From NCBI RefSeq assembly GCF_022760995.1, contig NZ_JAKWJO010000003.1:434001-498000 (forward strand): a stretch of 64,000 nt of DNA, written 5' to 3'. This DNA is from Dyella sedimenti. Lineage in GTDB: Bacteria; Pseudomonadota; Gammaproteobacteria; Xanthomonadales; Rhodanobacteraceae. Below, in pieces: positions 25,851-34,770 of the stretch. The translations under genes were made by a program, and so were the position numbers. Below the pieces are notes generated by a model. It worked only from the letters and a program-made list of their open reading frames with translations, was not told where the DNA came from and ran no database searches. Numbering within the stretch: the first letter of the stretch is position 1; each line of letters opens with the position of its first letter.

Positions 25851-27783
25851 TCAACTGCTGGCTCTCTTTGTCCTGCTGGCGCTGATGATCGGCATCCCGT
25901 GCACGTCGTTCGCCGATGCGGCGCCGCCGGCGACGACCGATCCCGCGGCGAGCGTGCCGCAGACCTGGCAGATGCTCGACTATCTCGCGGCGGACTACGC
26001 CGGCGCGGTGAAGCATGGCGAGGTGGTCAGTACCTCCGAATACGCCGAGATGCAGGAGTTCGCCCGCCATACGCGCGAGCGCGTGCTCGCCCTGCCGCCA
26101 TCGGCCGCGACGCCCGTGCTGCGCCAGCAGGCGGACGTTCTCATCGCGCTGATCGACGCCAAAGCGGCGGAAGGCGACGTGGCCCGCCAGGCCCATCTGC
26201 TGGCGGACAGCCTGCTGCAGGCCTACCCGATACCTACCGCGCCGTCGCGCACGCCCGCCCTGGCGCGCGGGGCCGACGTCTATCAGGCGCAGTGCGCCGC
26301 CTGTCATGGCGCCAGCGGCCATGGCGATGGCCCGGCAGGGGTCGCGCTTTCGCCGCGTCCCATCGATTTCACCGACCCGTCGCGCGCCGACCAGCGCAGT
26401 GCGCTTTCGCTCTATGAAGTCATCACCCAGGGCGTGCCGGATACGGCCATGGCGAGCTATGCCGGCACGCTGTCGGCGGATGATCGCTGGTCGCTGGCCT
26501 ATTACGTCGGCACCTTCGCCTATCCGCGGGCCGCGGCGCAGGGCGAGCAGGCCTGGCACCGCAGCGAGAAGGCCCGTGGCGCGATCACCTCGGCCAGCGA
26601 ACTGGCGCGGGCACGTGTCGCCAGCCTGGCCGAGGCAATGGATACCGACCAGGCGCGCCTGGTCCTGGGCTACCTGCGTGCGCACCCGCAGGCCGTGCAC
26701 GAGGCGCTTGCCGGCATCCCGCTGGCTCGGGCGCGGCTCGCCGGCAGCGTGGCCGCGTACCGCAAGGGCGCGACCGAGCAAGCCAGGCAACTGGCCCTCT
26801 CCGCCTACCTGGACGGCGTCGAGCCCGTCGAGGCCCAGCTCGACGCCCGCGACACCGCACTGCGCTCGCGTATCGAAACCGCCATGGGCGCGTACCGCAC
26901 CGCCTTGTCGCAAGGCGGCGATGCCGACGCGGCGCAGGCCCAGGCGGACGGCGTCGATGGCCTGCTGGCCGAGGCGCAATCCCTGCTGGCCGAGACCGCC
27001 GCCGGTCCCATGACCACCTTCCTGGGAGCGCTGACGATCCTGGTGCGCGAAGGGTTGGAAGCCCTGCTGGTGGTGGTTGCCCTGCTCGCCTTCCTGCGCA
27101 AGGCCGAGCGGCACGATGCGACACGCTACGTCCATGCCGGCTGGGTGCTGGCGCTGGTGGCCGGCGCGGCGACCTGGGCGGTGGCGCGCTACGCCATCGC
27201 CATCAGCGGCGCCAGTCGTGAACTGACCGAAGGGCTTTCCTCGCTGTTCGCCGCCGCCGTACTGCTTGGCGTCGGCCTGTGGATGCACCAGAAAAGCATC
27301 GGCGGCCGCTGGCAGTCCTATCTCAAGGCCAGGATGGCCACCGCGCTGGACCGGCGCTCGGCCTGGTTCGTGTTCGGCCTGACCTTCATCTCGGTCTACC
27401 GCGAGGTGTTCGAGACCATCCTGTTCTACACGGCGCTGTGGAGCGAGGACCAGGGCCTGTGGATGCTGGCGGGACTGGTGGTGGGCGCGCTGGTCCTGGT
27501 GCTGGTCGCCTGGCTGCTGCTGCGCACCAGCCGCCGCCTGCCGCTGGGCCTGTTCTTCTCCCTCAGCTCGGTGGTGATCGCGGTGCTTGCCATCGTGCTC
27601 ACCGGCAAGGGCGTGGCCGCGCTGCAGGAAGCCGGCTGGACCGGCGTCACGATCGCGCCCGTGCCTTCCATCGACCTGCTCGGCATCTACCCGACCTGGC
27701 AATCGCTGCTGGCCCAGCTGGCCGTGGCCCTGATGCTGGCCATTGGCTTCGCGGTCAATCGCTGGCGCGCCAGGGCGATCTGA
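25831..27783 (+). CDS. FTR1-family iron permease fused to an N-terminal cytochrome c domain
   Basis: A 650-residue protein with signal peptide (1-30), a helical periplasmic part, a single-heme cytochrome c domain (C155AACH159, QCAACHGASGHGDGP), another helical stretch (about 240-390), then about seven membrane helices of the FTR1 type. The FTR1 signatures R-E-G-L-E (residues about 404-408) and R-E-V-F-E (YREVFETILFY) are both present and should carry iron through the membrane. The heme domain may oxidise ferrous iron during uptake, a role done by separate proteins in EfeUOB or fungal systems. ATG 25831 is required for the signal peptide. A Fur-like site overlaps it. Confidence 0.88.
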   Translation: MRTNRICQLLALFVLLALMIGIPCTSFADAAPPATTDPAASVPQTWQMLDYLAADYAGAVKHGEVVSTSEYAEMQEFARHTRERVLALPPSAATPVLRQQADVLIALIDAKAAEGDVARQAHLLADSLLQAYPIPTAPSRTPALARGADVYQAQCAACHGASGHGDGPAGVALSPRPIDFTDPSRADQRSALSLYEVITQGVPDTAMASYAGTLSADDRWSLAYYVGTFAYPRAAAQGEQAWHRSEKARGAITSASELARARVASLAEAMDTDQARLVLGYLRAHPQAVHEALAGIPLARARLAGSVAAYRKGATEQARQLALSAYLDGVEPVEAQLDARDTALRSRIETAMGAYRTALSQGGDADAAQAQADGVDGLLAEAQSLLAETAAGPMTTFLGALTILVREGLEALLVVVALLAFLRKAERHDATRYVHAGWVLALVAGAATWAVARYAIAISGASRELTEGLSSLFAAAVLLGVGLWMHQKSIGGRWQSYLKARMATALDRRSAWFVFGLTFISVYREVFETILFYTALWSEDQGLWMLAGLVVGALVLVLVAWLLLRTSRRLPLGLFFSLSSVVIAVLAIVLTGKGVAALQEAGWTGVTIAPVPSIDLLGIYPTWQSLLAQLAVALMLAIGFAVNRWRARAI

Positions 27784-27796
27784 ACGGGCGCCCCTA

Positions 27797-27813
27797 TTGT
27801 TATAAAGTAACAA
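27797..27813. promoter_or_regulatory. Zur-like inverted repeat upstream of the S46 peptidase
   Basis: TTGTTA-N5-TAACAA is a perfect inverted repeat about 70 bp upstream of the peptidase start. It matches most positions of the TGTTATA-N-TATAACA pattern of gammaproteobacterial Zur sites. The AT-rich context stands out from the GC-rich flanks, so it could equally be part of a promoter. Confidence 0.4.
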
Positions 27814-27882
27814 AGTAAGTCAGGATAGGAAGCAGTTCATCCGGCCCGGCAATCGGGTCATCCAACAATGGGAACAAGCAGC

Positions 27883-29949
27883 ATGAAGCGAATCTTGGGT
27901 GCCGCGCTGGGCGGCCTGCTGGTGGCGGGCGCGGGTGCGGCCATGGCGGACGAAGGCATGTGGACGCTCGATCACCTGCCGGTGGCGCAGATCCAGGCGC
28001 GCTACGGGTTCACCCCCAGCCAGCAGTGGATCGACCTGGTACAGCACGCGGCGGTGCGACTGGCGGAAGGCTGCTCCGGCTCCTTCGTCTCCGCCGACGG
28101 CCTGGTGATGACCAACCACCACTGCGCCAACAGCTGCCTGTCGCAGTTGTCCAAGACGGCCAACTACATGCAGGACGGCTACGCGGCCAGGCAGGAAGAG
28201 CCCAGGTGCCCCGAGGTGGAGCTCAACCAGCTGGAGAAGATCACCGACGTCACCGACCGCGTCAACGCGGCCACCCAGGGCAAGGATGGCGCGGACCGCG
28301 TCAAGGCCGAGCGAGCGATCAACAGCGCGCTGGAACAGGAATGCGTGGGCGGCGATGCCGGCACCTGGCGCTGCGACGTGGTCACGCTCTACCACGGCGG
28401 CCGCTACGCACTGTACAAGTACCGCCGCTACCAGGACGTGCGCCTGGTATTCGCCCCGGAGCAGAGCGTCGCGTTCTTCGGTGGCGATCCGGACAACTTC
28501 AATTTCCCGCGCTACGACCTGGACCTCACCTTCTTCCGCGCCTACGTGGACGGCAAGCCGGCCAGGACGCCGCAATACCTGAAGTTCGACCTCAAGGGCC
28601 CCAAGGCGGGCGAGTTGACCTTCGTCGTCGGCAACCCCGGTTCCACCCAGCGCGAGACGCCGTGGACTTCGCTCGCCTACATGCGCGACCACGTGCTCAC
28701 CCCCAACTTCGGCTACCTGTCCGAGTCGCGCGGCCAGCTCTGGCAATACAGCCGGCTCGGCGACCAGCAGACCAAGGAGGCGCAGGACGCCCTGTTCGGC
28801 ACCGACAATTCGCTGAAGGTCTACAAGGGCTGGCTGGAGACGCTCAGCGATGAGCGCTTCATCGCGAAAAAGCAGCAGGAGGATGCCACGCTGCGCGAAT
28901 GGATCGCGGCCGACGCCAAGCGCCGCGCGACCTACGGCGACCCATGGGCCACGCTGGACAAGGCGCAGCAGCGCGGTGCCGAGCTGCGCGAGCGCTACAC
29001 CATGATCGAGGCCGGCCGCGGCTTCGGCAGCGGGCTGTTCGGCTATGCGCGCATGCTGGTCCGCGCCGCCGCCGAGCGTGCCAAGCCCGACGCCGAGCGT
29101 CTGCCGAACTACCGCGAGGCCAACCTGCCCGCGCTTGAGCAGGAACTGGCCTCGACCGCGCCGGTCTATCCCGGCTACGAGGAAACCCGCCTGTCCTGGA
29201 CCCTGGAGAAGCTGCGCCAGAGCCTGGGCGCGGACGATGACTTCGTGCACGCGGTGCTGGGCACGAAGTCGCCCGACCAGCTTTCCCACGCGCTGGTGAG
29301 CGGTACTCGGCTGGGCGATCCGGCGGTGCGCATGCAGTTGTGGAAGGCCGGTGCGCAGGGCATCGCCGCCTCCGACGACCCGATGATCGCGCTGGCCCGC
29401 CAGATCGATCCCGAGGCCCGCCGCCTGCGCAAGCTGTACGAGGAGGAAGTGGAAGCGCCCACCAAGAAGGCCAGCGAGGCGATCGCCCGTGCGCGCTTCG
29501 AGCGCGACGGCACCTCCAGCTATCCCGACGCCACCTTCACCCTGCGTCTTTCCTACGGCAAGGTGGTCGGCTGGAACGAACAGGGCAAGCCGGTGCCGCC
29601 CTTCACCGACCTCGCGGGAATGTACCGCCGGGCCACCGGGGCCGATCCGTTCAAGCTGCCCGACAACTGGCTCAACGCCAAGGCGTCGCTGGACCTGTCC
29701 ACGCCGATGAACTTCGTCACCGACAACGACATCATCGGCGGCAATTCGGGCAGCCCGGTGATCGACCGCGAGGGACACGCGGTGGGCCTGATCTTCGACG
29801 GCAACATCCACTCGCTGGGCGGCGACTTCACCTTCGACGGCAGCGTGAACCGCGCCGTGGCGGTGGATACCGCCGCCATCGTCGAGGCCGTGCGCAAGGT
29901 CTACAAGCTGCCCCAGCTCGCCGACGAGCTGGCCAACGGCCACCGATAA
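27883..29949 (+). CDS. S46-family dipeptidyl-peptidase (DPP7/DPP11-like)
   Basis: A 688-residue secreted serine exopeptidase with signal peptide (MKRILGAALGGLLVAGAGAAMA). The chymotrypsin-like catalytic residues are visible: the TNHHC block (H79/H80), an aspartate in the GDPDNFNFPRYDLD region, and S622 in GGNSGSPV. Such enzymes remove dipeptides from the N-termini of oligopeptides in the periplasm, feeding amino-acid uptake. The segment GLIFDGNIHSLGGD after the serine resembles the hydrophobic-preferring DPP7 rather than the acidic-preferring DPP11. ATG 27883 is preferred to 27868, as it starts a clean signal peptide. A Zur-like dyad lies upstream and a strong hairpin follows. Confidence 0.92.
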   Translation: MKRILGAALGGLLVAGAGAAMADEGMWTLDHLPVAQIQARYGFTPSQQWIDLVQHAAVRLAEGCSGSFVSADGLVMTNHHCANSCLSQLSKTANYMQDGYAARQEEPRCPEVELNQLEKITDVTDRVNAATQGKDGADRVKAERAINSALEQECVGGDAGTWRCDVVTLYHGGRYALYKYRRYQDVRLVFAPEQSVAFFGGDPDNFNFPRYDLDLTFFRAYVDGKPARTPQYLKFDLKGPKAGELTFVVGNPGSTQRETPWTSLAYMRDHVLTPNFGYLSESRGQLWQYSRLGDQQTKEAQDALFGTDNSLKVYKGWLETLSDERFIAKKQQEDATLREWIAADAKRRATYGDPWATLDKAQQRGAELRERYTMIEAGRGFGSGLFGYARMLVRAAAERAKPDAERLPNYREANLPALEQELASTAPVYPGYEETRLSWTLEKLRQSLGADDDFVHAVLGTKSPDQLSHALVSGTRLGDPAVRMQLWKAGAQGIAASDDPMIALARQIDPEARRLRKLYEEEVEAPTKKASEAIARARFERDGTSSYPDATFTLRLSYGKVVGWNEQGKPVPPFTDLAGMYRRATGADPFKLPDNWLNAKASLDLSTPMNFVTDNDIIGGNSGSPVIDREGHAVGLIFDGNIHSLGGDFTFDGSVNRAVAVDTAAIVEAVRKVYKLPQLADELANGHR

Positions 29950-29957
29950 GCCCGGCC

Positions 29958-29990
29958 ATGCGCGCGGACACCGTGAGGGTCCGCGCGCAT
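29958..29990 (+). terminator. Strong hairpin after the S46 peptidase gene
   Basis: ATGCGCGCGGAC (29958-29969) and GTCCGCGCGCAT (29979-29990) form a perfect 12-bp stem with a 9-nt loop, starting nine bases after the stop codon. There is no T-tract, which is common for terminators in GC-rich genomes. Confidence 0.6.
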
Positions 29991-30034
29991 CCGCCATCCA
30001 CGGTCGTCCAAAAAACTTGCCACGGCATGGTCAT

Positions 30035-30052
30035 GGAATGTTATAACGTTTC
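30035..30052. promoter_or_regulatory. Zur-like site upstream of the zrgA-like operon
   Basis: GGAATGTTATAACGTTTC contains the palindrome GTTATAAC (30040-30047) extended to AAT...GTT, about 30 bp before the first gene of a putative zinc operon. The left half matches the GAAATGTTATA half-site of Zur at ten of eleven positions; the right half fits less well. Confidence 0.45.
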
Positions 30053-30076
30053 ACACTCATCCATCGACCGATCTCC

Positions 30077-30622
30077 ATGCGACGTATCCTGCCGGCCATC
30101 ATCCCGTTTGCCCTGTCGACGCTGGTCCTGTCTCCCGGCCTGATGGCCCAGACCCTGCGCCAGTCCGCGCCACACGTGCATGGCATCACCCATGTCACCA
30201 TCGCCCTGGAAAACCAGGACCTGCAAGTCGAGCTGGAAGCTCCCGGCATCAACGTGGTGGGCTTCGAGCACCCGCCCGGCGATGCCCAGCAGCAAGCCCA
30301 ACTGAAGGCCGCGCTCGCGCTGCTCGGCAAGCCGCAGGACTGGATGCAGCCCGCCGATGCCGCGCAATGCCGGCTCGCCGATGCCCAGGTGACGCCGCAT
30401 GGCTACGACACCACGCAGACCGAAGGCGGGCATGAGCATGCCGACGTCGATGCGCGTTACGACTATCGCTGCGCGGCACCGGATGCGCTGGCGCATATCG
30501 ACATCCATCTGGCCGAGCGCTTTCCCGCCACGCACCAGTTGGTCGTGGACCTGGTGCTCCCCCAGCGCGAGGATCGCCAGGTGCTGGAGGCAGGCAGCTA
30601 CCGGGTAAGGCTCGCCCCGTGA
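30077..30622 (+). CDS. ZrgA-like DUF2796 periplasmic metal-related protein
   Basis: A 181-residue exported protein (signal about 1-24) with histidines at the start of the mature part (HVHGITHVTI) and in a loop (GGHEHADVDARY), as in the DUF2796/ZrgA family. In Vibrio cholerae zrgA belongs to a zinc-repressed uptake operon with an ABC transporter, and the same set of partners follows here. It may bind zinc in the periplasm. Start ATG 30077 is at the signal peptide. A Zur-like dyad lies 25 bp upstream. It overlaps the next gene by 4 bp. Confidence 0.82.
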   Translation: MRRILPAIIPFALSTLVLSPGLMAQTLRQSAPHVHGITHVTIALENQDLQVELEAPGINVVGFEHPPGDAQQQAQLKAALALLGKPQDWMQPADAAQCRLADAQVTPHGYDTTQTEGGHEHADVDARYDYRCAAPDALAHIDIHLAERFPATHQLVVDLVLPQREDRQVLEAGSYRVRLAP

Positions 30623-31329
30623 ACCTGCTCGATCGTCCGCCGCTGCTGGTGTGCCGCGACCTGCGCTTCGCCTGGAACGGCCTCCGTGACGTCATCGCGC
30701 TGCCGCGGCTGGAAGTGCGGCGCGACGAACGGGTGTTCATCCACGGCCCCAGCGGCAGCGGCAAGAGCACCTTGCTGAGCCTGATCACCGGGATGATCAC
30801 CCCGCGCATAGGCAACATCACCCTGCTGGGCAAGCCGCTGTCCCATCTCCCCGCCACGCGCCGCGACCGTCTGCGCGCCGACCACATCGGCTACATCTTC
30901 CAGCAGTTCAACCTGCTGCCCTACCTCGACGTCGTGGACAATGTGCTGCTGAGCTGCGCCTTCTCGCGCCGCCGCCATGCCAACGCCAGCCTGGCGGGCT
31001 CCTGCCGCGACGAGGCCGAACGCCTGCTGGATGCCCTGGGCCTCGACGGCGCCGCCCTGCAACGGCAGCGTGCCACCGAGCTGAGCGTCGGCCAGCAACA
31101 GCGCGTGGCGGCGGCACGGGCGCTCATCGGTCATCCCGAGCTGATCGTCGCCGACGAACCCACCTCGGCCCTGGACACGGACGCCCGCGACGCCTTTCTG
31201 GACCTGCTGCTGGCCGAGTGCGCGCGACATCACAGCGGCCTGCTCTTCGTCAGCCACGACCTGGGCCTGGCCAAACACTTCGACCGCATGGTCCGGCTCG
31301 ACGCCATGCCCCAGACGGCGGCCGCCTGA
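30619..31329 (+). CDS. ABC transporter ATP-binding protein (MacB/LolD-like)
   Basis: A 236-residue ATPase with Walker A GPSGSGKS (K49), Q-loop IFQQFNLLPYLD, signature LSVGQQQRVAAARAL, Walker B LIVADEPTSAL and H-loop VSHD. The pattern FQQFNLLP is shared with LolD/MacB-type transporters that act on periplasmic or outer-membrane substrates rather than on import. It starts at GTG 30619, which overlaps the stop of the zrgA-like gene (GTGA), so translation is coupled. It should pair with the FtsX-like permease downstream. Confidence 0.9.
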   Translation: MNLLDRPPLLVCRDLRFAWNGLRDVIALPRLEVRRDERVFIHGPSGSGKSTLLSLITGMITPRIGNITLLGKPLSHLPATRRDRLRADHIGYIFQQFNLLPYLDVVDNVLLSCAFSRRRHANASLAGSCRDEAERLLDALGLDGAALQRQRATELSVGQQQRVAAARALIGHPELIVADEPTSALDTDARDAFLDLLLAECARHHSGLLFVSHDLGLAKHFDRMVRLDAMPQTAAA

Positions 31330-31331
31330 CC

Positions 31332-32591
31332 ATGCGGCTGTTGGTACTGGCCTTCAAGAGCATGCGGCAACGGCGCTACGCCGTCGCGCTCACCGTGCTG
31401 ACCATCGCGCTGAGCGTGCTGTTGCTGCTTGGCGTGGATCGCCTGCGCCGCCAGGCGCACAGCAGTTTCGCCAGCACCGTGTCGGGCACCGACCTCATCG
31501 TCGGCGCCCGCTCGGGCCCGGTGAACCTGTTGCTCTACGCGATATTCCACGTGGGCGACGCCACCAGCAATGTCTCGTGGCAGAGCTACCAGGAGATCGC
31601 CGCCCTGCCCGAGGTGGCATGGACAGTGCCGATCTCGCTGGGCGATTCCCACCGTGGCTTCCGCGTCATGGGGACCACGACCGCCTTCTTCGACCGCTAT
31701 CGCTATGGCGCAGGCAACCGGCTGGGCTTTGCCGAAGGCGCTCCGTTCGGCGACCTGTACGACGCGGTGATTGGCGCCCAGGTAGCCCGGCGACTTCACT
31801 ATCGGCTCGGCCAGTCGATCGTGATCGCCCACGGCTTCGGCGGCATGCGCCAGATGCTGCACGCGGACAAGCCGTTCCGCGTGGTGGGCATCCTGGCGCC
31901 TACCGGCACGCCGGTGGACGGCACCGTGATGGTGAGCCTCGCTGGCATCGAGGCCATCCACGTCGACTGGCGCTCGGGCATGCGCCTGCCCGGCATGCAG
32001 ATCTCCGCCGCGCAGGCGCGCACGATGAACCTGACGCCGACCAGCATCACCGCCTTCATGGTCGGCCTGAAGTCGCGGCTGGCCACCTTCGCGGTGCAGC
32101 GCGCGGTGAACGACTACACGGCCGAGCCGCTGCTGGCGATCCTGCCGGGCGTGGCGCTGGACCAGCTGTGGAACCTGGTGGGCGCCGCCGAGAACACCCT
32201 GCGGGCCGTCAGCGCGATGGTCGTACTGGTGGGCCTGTGCGGCATGCTCACCGCCCTGCTGACCATGCTGGACGAACGCCGTCGGGAAATGGCCATCCTG
32301 CGCGCGGTGGGCGCGCCCGCGCACGCCGTGTTCCTGCTGTTGCTCTCCGAATCCGCCCTGCTGGCCATCGCCGGCATCGTGCTGGGCGTGGCGCTGCTGT
32401 ATGCCATGCTCGCCGTGGTGCGTGGCGTGGTGCAGGAACGGTTGGGCATCATGCTGACGCTGTCGCCGCCGGCACCGGGCGAATGGCTGCTGATGGGCGC
32501 GGTGCTCGTCATGGCCCTGCTCGCCGGCTGCCTGCCGGCCTGGATCGCGTACCGCCGTTCGCTGGCCGACGGCCTGCGGATGCGCCTATGA
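31332..32591 (+). CDS. FtsX-like ABC transporter permease
   Basis: A 419-residue membrane protein with the MacB/FtsX topology: one N-terminal membrane helix (about 18-38), a large periplasmic domain (about 45-275), and three C-terminal helices (about 288-310, 335-360, 380-405). It starts 3 bp after the ATPase stop and ends in an ATGA overlap with the lipoprotein gene. In the zrg-type operon these two subunits form a transporter for an unknown periplasmic step of zinc acquisition. Confidence 0.88.
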   Translation: MRLLVLAFKSMRQRRYAVALTVLTIALSVLLLLGVDRLRRQAHSSFASTVSGTDLIVGARSGPVNLLLYAIFHVGDATSNVSWQSYQEIAALPEVAWTVPISLGDSHRGFRVMGTTTAFFDRYRYGAGNRLGFAEGAPFGDLYDAVIGAQVARRLHYRLGQSIVIAHGFGGMRQMLHADKPFRVVGILAPTGTPVDGTVMVSLAGIEAIHVDWRSGMRLPGMQISAAQARTMNLTPTSITAFMVGLKSRLATFAVQRAVNDYTAEPLLAILPGVALDQLWNLVGAAENTLRAVSAMVVLVGLCGMLTALLTMLDERRREMAILRAVGAPAHAVFLLLLSESALLAIAGIVLGVALLYAMLAVVRGVVQERLGIMLTLSPPAPGEWLLMGAVLVMALLAGCLPAWIAYRRSLADGLRMRL

Positions 32592-33328
32592 CGCGCCGCC
32601 TGTTCCTGCCTGGCCTTGCCGCCCTCGGCCTGCTGGTGGCCGGCTGCCACCACCCCGCCACCGGCACGGCCGATGCCCCGGCGCCGGCGGGCACCAGCGC
32701 CTCGGCCGTGCTGGCGCATGCGGAAGCCGAAGCCGCCGCCGGCCGGGCGCGCCGCGCCAAGGCCATGGCCGCCGGCATGCTCGCCGCGCGAGGCCTGGCC
32801 GCCGAGGAAGCCAAGCCCGCCAGCACGGACGACGGCCTGCCGCCCGGCACCCTCGGCGACGCGGACGAAAACGGCTACGCCGAACTCGAATGGACGCGCA
32901 TGATGCCCAAGGAGGACGCCAAGCTGCTGGAACAGGCGCCGCCCGTCGTGCACATCGGCACGCAACGCGGCAAGCAGTTCGGCACGCTGCATACCATCGC
33001 CGCGCTGGATGGCCGCAAGGTCCGCCTGCCGGGCTACGTCGTGCCGCTGGGCTCGGACGATGCCGGGCACATGAACGAGTTCTTCTTCGTGCCCTTCTAT
33101 GGCGCCTGCATCCATGTGCCGCCCCCGCCGCCCAACATGATGGTTCATGTCACGCTGGCGCGCGGCGTGGAGGCGCCGCAGCTATGGGACGCCTTCTGGC
33201 TCGAGGGCGTGCTGCGGATCGAGACCACTCGCAACAGCATGGCCGAGTCGGCCTATGCGATGCACGATGGCACGCTGCAGCCGTACAGCGACGACAACAC
33301 GCAAAACCTGCGCAATGCCTTCGAATGA
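32588..33328 (+). CDS. DUF3299 lipoprotein of the zrg-type operon
   Basis: A 246-residue lipoprotein: lipobox LVAGC with C20, then an alanine-rich stretch (about 25-75), then a DUF3299 domain (about 100-246; PGYVVPLG, FFFVPFYGACIHVPPPPPN). The cysteine and histidine in GACIHVPPPPP are conserved in the family and could bind metal. DUF3299 genes commonly accompany the ZrgA/ABC set. Its ATG overlaps the permease stop. The alanine-rich insert is long for the family and probably a tether to the membrane. Confidence 0.85.
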   Translation: MTRRLFLPGLAALGLLVAGCHHPATGTADAPAPAGTSASAVLAHAEAEAAAGRARRAKAMAAGMLAARGLAAEEAKPASTDDGLPPGTLGDADENGYAELEWTRMMPKEDAKLLEQAPPVVHIGTQRGKQFGTLHTIAALDGRKVRLPGYVVPLGSDDAGHMNEFFFVPFYGACIHVPPPPPNMMVHVTLARGVEAPQLWDAFWLEGVLRIETTRNSMAESAYAMHDGTLQPYSDDNTQNLRNAFE

Positions 33329-34127
33329 ATCCCATGGCCGCGTGCGGCGATGGGTCATGGCCATCCTCACCGTGACGATCATGGGCCTGCTGCCGCTGGC
33401 TCGGATCGGCGACACCGGCGAGCCCCGTTCGCGGTCGATGCCTGCCTCCGGCCCGCCCTCAGCCGCTCCGCCAGGCATGGCGGTCCGAATGGATGGTGGC
33501 ACGGAGGCGCAGGCCACGGTGCTGGCGGGGCTGCTGCGGTCCCGCGACGATTTCGCGCGCGACGTACTGTTCCTGCTGGCCAGCGGCCTGCGCGACCGCT
33601 GCGATCCATCCCATGCCCACGAGCTGGCCCGCATGGCGGTTCTCGCGCGGCTTCCGGTATTGGAGGGCATGACCGATGCCCTGTCCGGGCAACCCGAACT
33701 GCGCCCGGTGCTATACGCCATGATCCGGCGACTGGTGGCGACGGCTCCTTGTGGCCGCCGGCTCGACATCGATGCCGGCGGCTACGCCTTGCGGCTGGAC
33801 CCCGAACCTTACGCCCTGCATTTTCCCGACAGCTATTTCGATCCCGGCCTGGACGTGGCGCCGCCCGACATCGCGGGACGCGACCTGCGGGAGCGCCTGG
33901 GCGATCCATGCACCCCCGTGGCCTACGGCGTGCTGCCGCTCGGCGACCAGCGCGCCTGGGTATGCACCAACCTGCGCGCCAACCTGCGCAAGCGGGCGCT
34001 GGCCACCTGCGAGGCTTCGCTGCGCGGCAAGCCCGGCCTCATGGCCCCTCCATCGCCCGAGGTTTCCGCGACGCTGGCCGAGGCCATCCATCGCGACCTG
34101 TCCCGGATGCCGGCCATGTGCCAGTAG
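33315..34127 (+). CDS. Hypothetical membrane-anchored protein ending the zrg-type operon
   Basis: A 270-residue protein with one N-terminal membrane helix (WVMAILTVTIMGLLPLA) and a periplasmic remainder with six cysteines, which suggests disulfides. Family not recognised. ATG 33315 lies 14 bp inside the 3' end of the DUF3299 gene, typical of a coupled last gene. It could be an operon-specific partner of the transporter, but nothing in the sequence proves it. Confidence 0.6.
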   Translation: MPSNESHGRVRRWVMAILTVTIMGLLPLARIGDTGEPRSRSMPASGPPSAAPPGMAVRMDGGTEAQATVLAGLLRSRDDFARDVLFLLASGLRDRCDPSHAHELARMAVLARLPVLEGMTDALSGQPELRPVLYAMIRRLVATAPCGRRLDIDAGGYALRLDPEPYALHFPDSYFDPGLDVAPPDIAGRDLRERLGDPCTPVAYGVLPLGDQRAWVCTNLRANLRKRALATCEASLRGKPGLMAPPSPEVSATLAEAIHRDLSRMPAMCQ

Positions 34128-34133
34128 CCCGTG

Positions 34134-34158
34134 GGCCGAGCCGCCGGAGGCCTCGGCC
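34134..34158. terminator. Shared hairpin between convergent genes
   Basis: GGCCGAG (34134-34140) pairs with CTCGGCC (34152-34158) around an 11-nt loop in the 34-bp gap between the zrg-type operon and the convergent fimbrial gene. A GTTT follows on the plus strand. It could serve both directions. Confidence 0.45.
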
Positions 34159-34161
34159 GTT

Positions 34162-34770
34162 TCAGTTGTATTGGAGGGAGAAGGCCAGGTAGGTCAGAAC
34201 CTGCCCAGGCGTGATCGAACCCGTACCCGGATTGTAGTAACGGGCCACATAGTCCAGCGAGGCGGTGTTGCCGGCGATGGTGGCGACCGGCTGGTTGTTG
34301 CCGGCGATCACGTTGCCGCTGGCGCCGTCGATGGACGCATTGACGGCCAGGTTGATCCGGTTGTCATTGGCCGGATTGACCAGTTCCACTTCCACGCCGC
34401 TGGCGAAGCCGCTGCCTCCCTGGATGTTGCTCAGGGTGCCGGACGGCGTGATGCTGTTGGGCACGGTGGGCTCGATCCACAGGGAGACCATCTTGCCGTT
34501 GGCGCAGTTGGCGCCGCTCAGCACCAGCGAAAACGGGGTATCGCCGGCGTGGCTCTGGTTCTGTATCGCCGCCAGGCTGACTCCGGGCAACTTGATGGTG
34601 ATGCTGCCTGCATTGCCCGTGGCCGCGCCGCCACCCGTGATATTGCAGGTGCTGTCGATGACGTTGCCGCTGATCACCATGGTGCCGTCGTAGGCCGGCA
34701 CGCGCCCGGGATACAACATGGCCATGCCTGTCGCCGCCACCAGGGCGGCGAGGAAAAGTGCGTTCTTCAT
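34162..34770 (-). CDS. Fimbrial-type major subunit (type 1 pilin-like), copy 1
   Basis: A 202-residue secreted protein: signal peptide (about 1-26), then an Ig-like pilin domain with the cysteine pair found in chaperone-usher subunits (STCNI and GANC) and the penultimate aromatic YN at the C-terminus. The N-terminal strand (GTMVISGNVIDS) would be the donor strand. AAGGAGA precedes ATG 34770. No chaperone or usher gene is in the window. It is closely similar in layout to the next gene, so the two are tandem duplicates. Confidence 0.75.
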   Translation of the reverse strand: MKNALFLAALVAATGMAMLYPGRVPAYDGTMVISGNVIDSTCNITGGGAATGNAGSITIKLPGVSLAAIQNQSHAGDTPFSLVLSGANCANGKMVSLWIEPTVPNSITPSGTLSNIQGGSGFASGVEVELVNPANDNRINLAVNASIDGASGNVIAGNNQPVATIAGNTASLDYVARYYNPGTGSITPGQVLTYLAFSLQYN

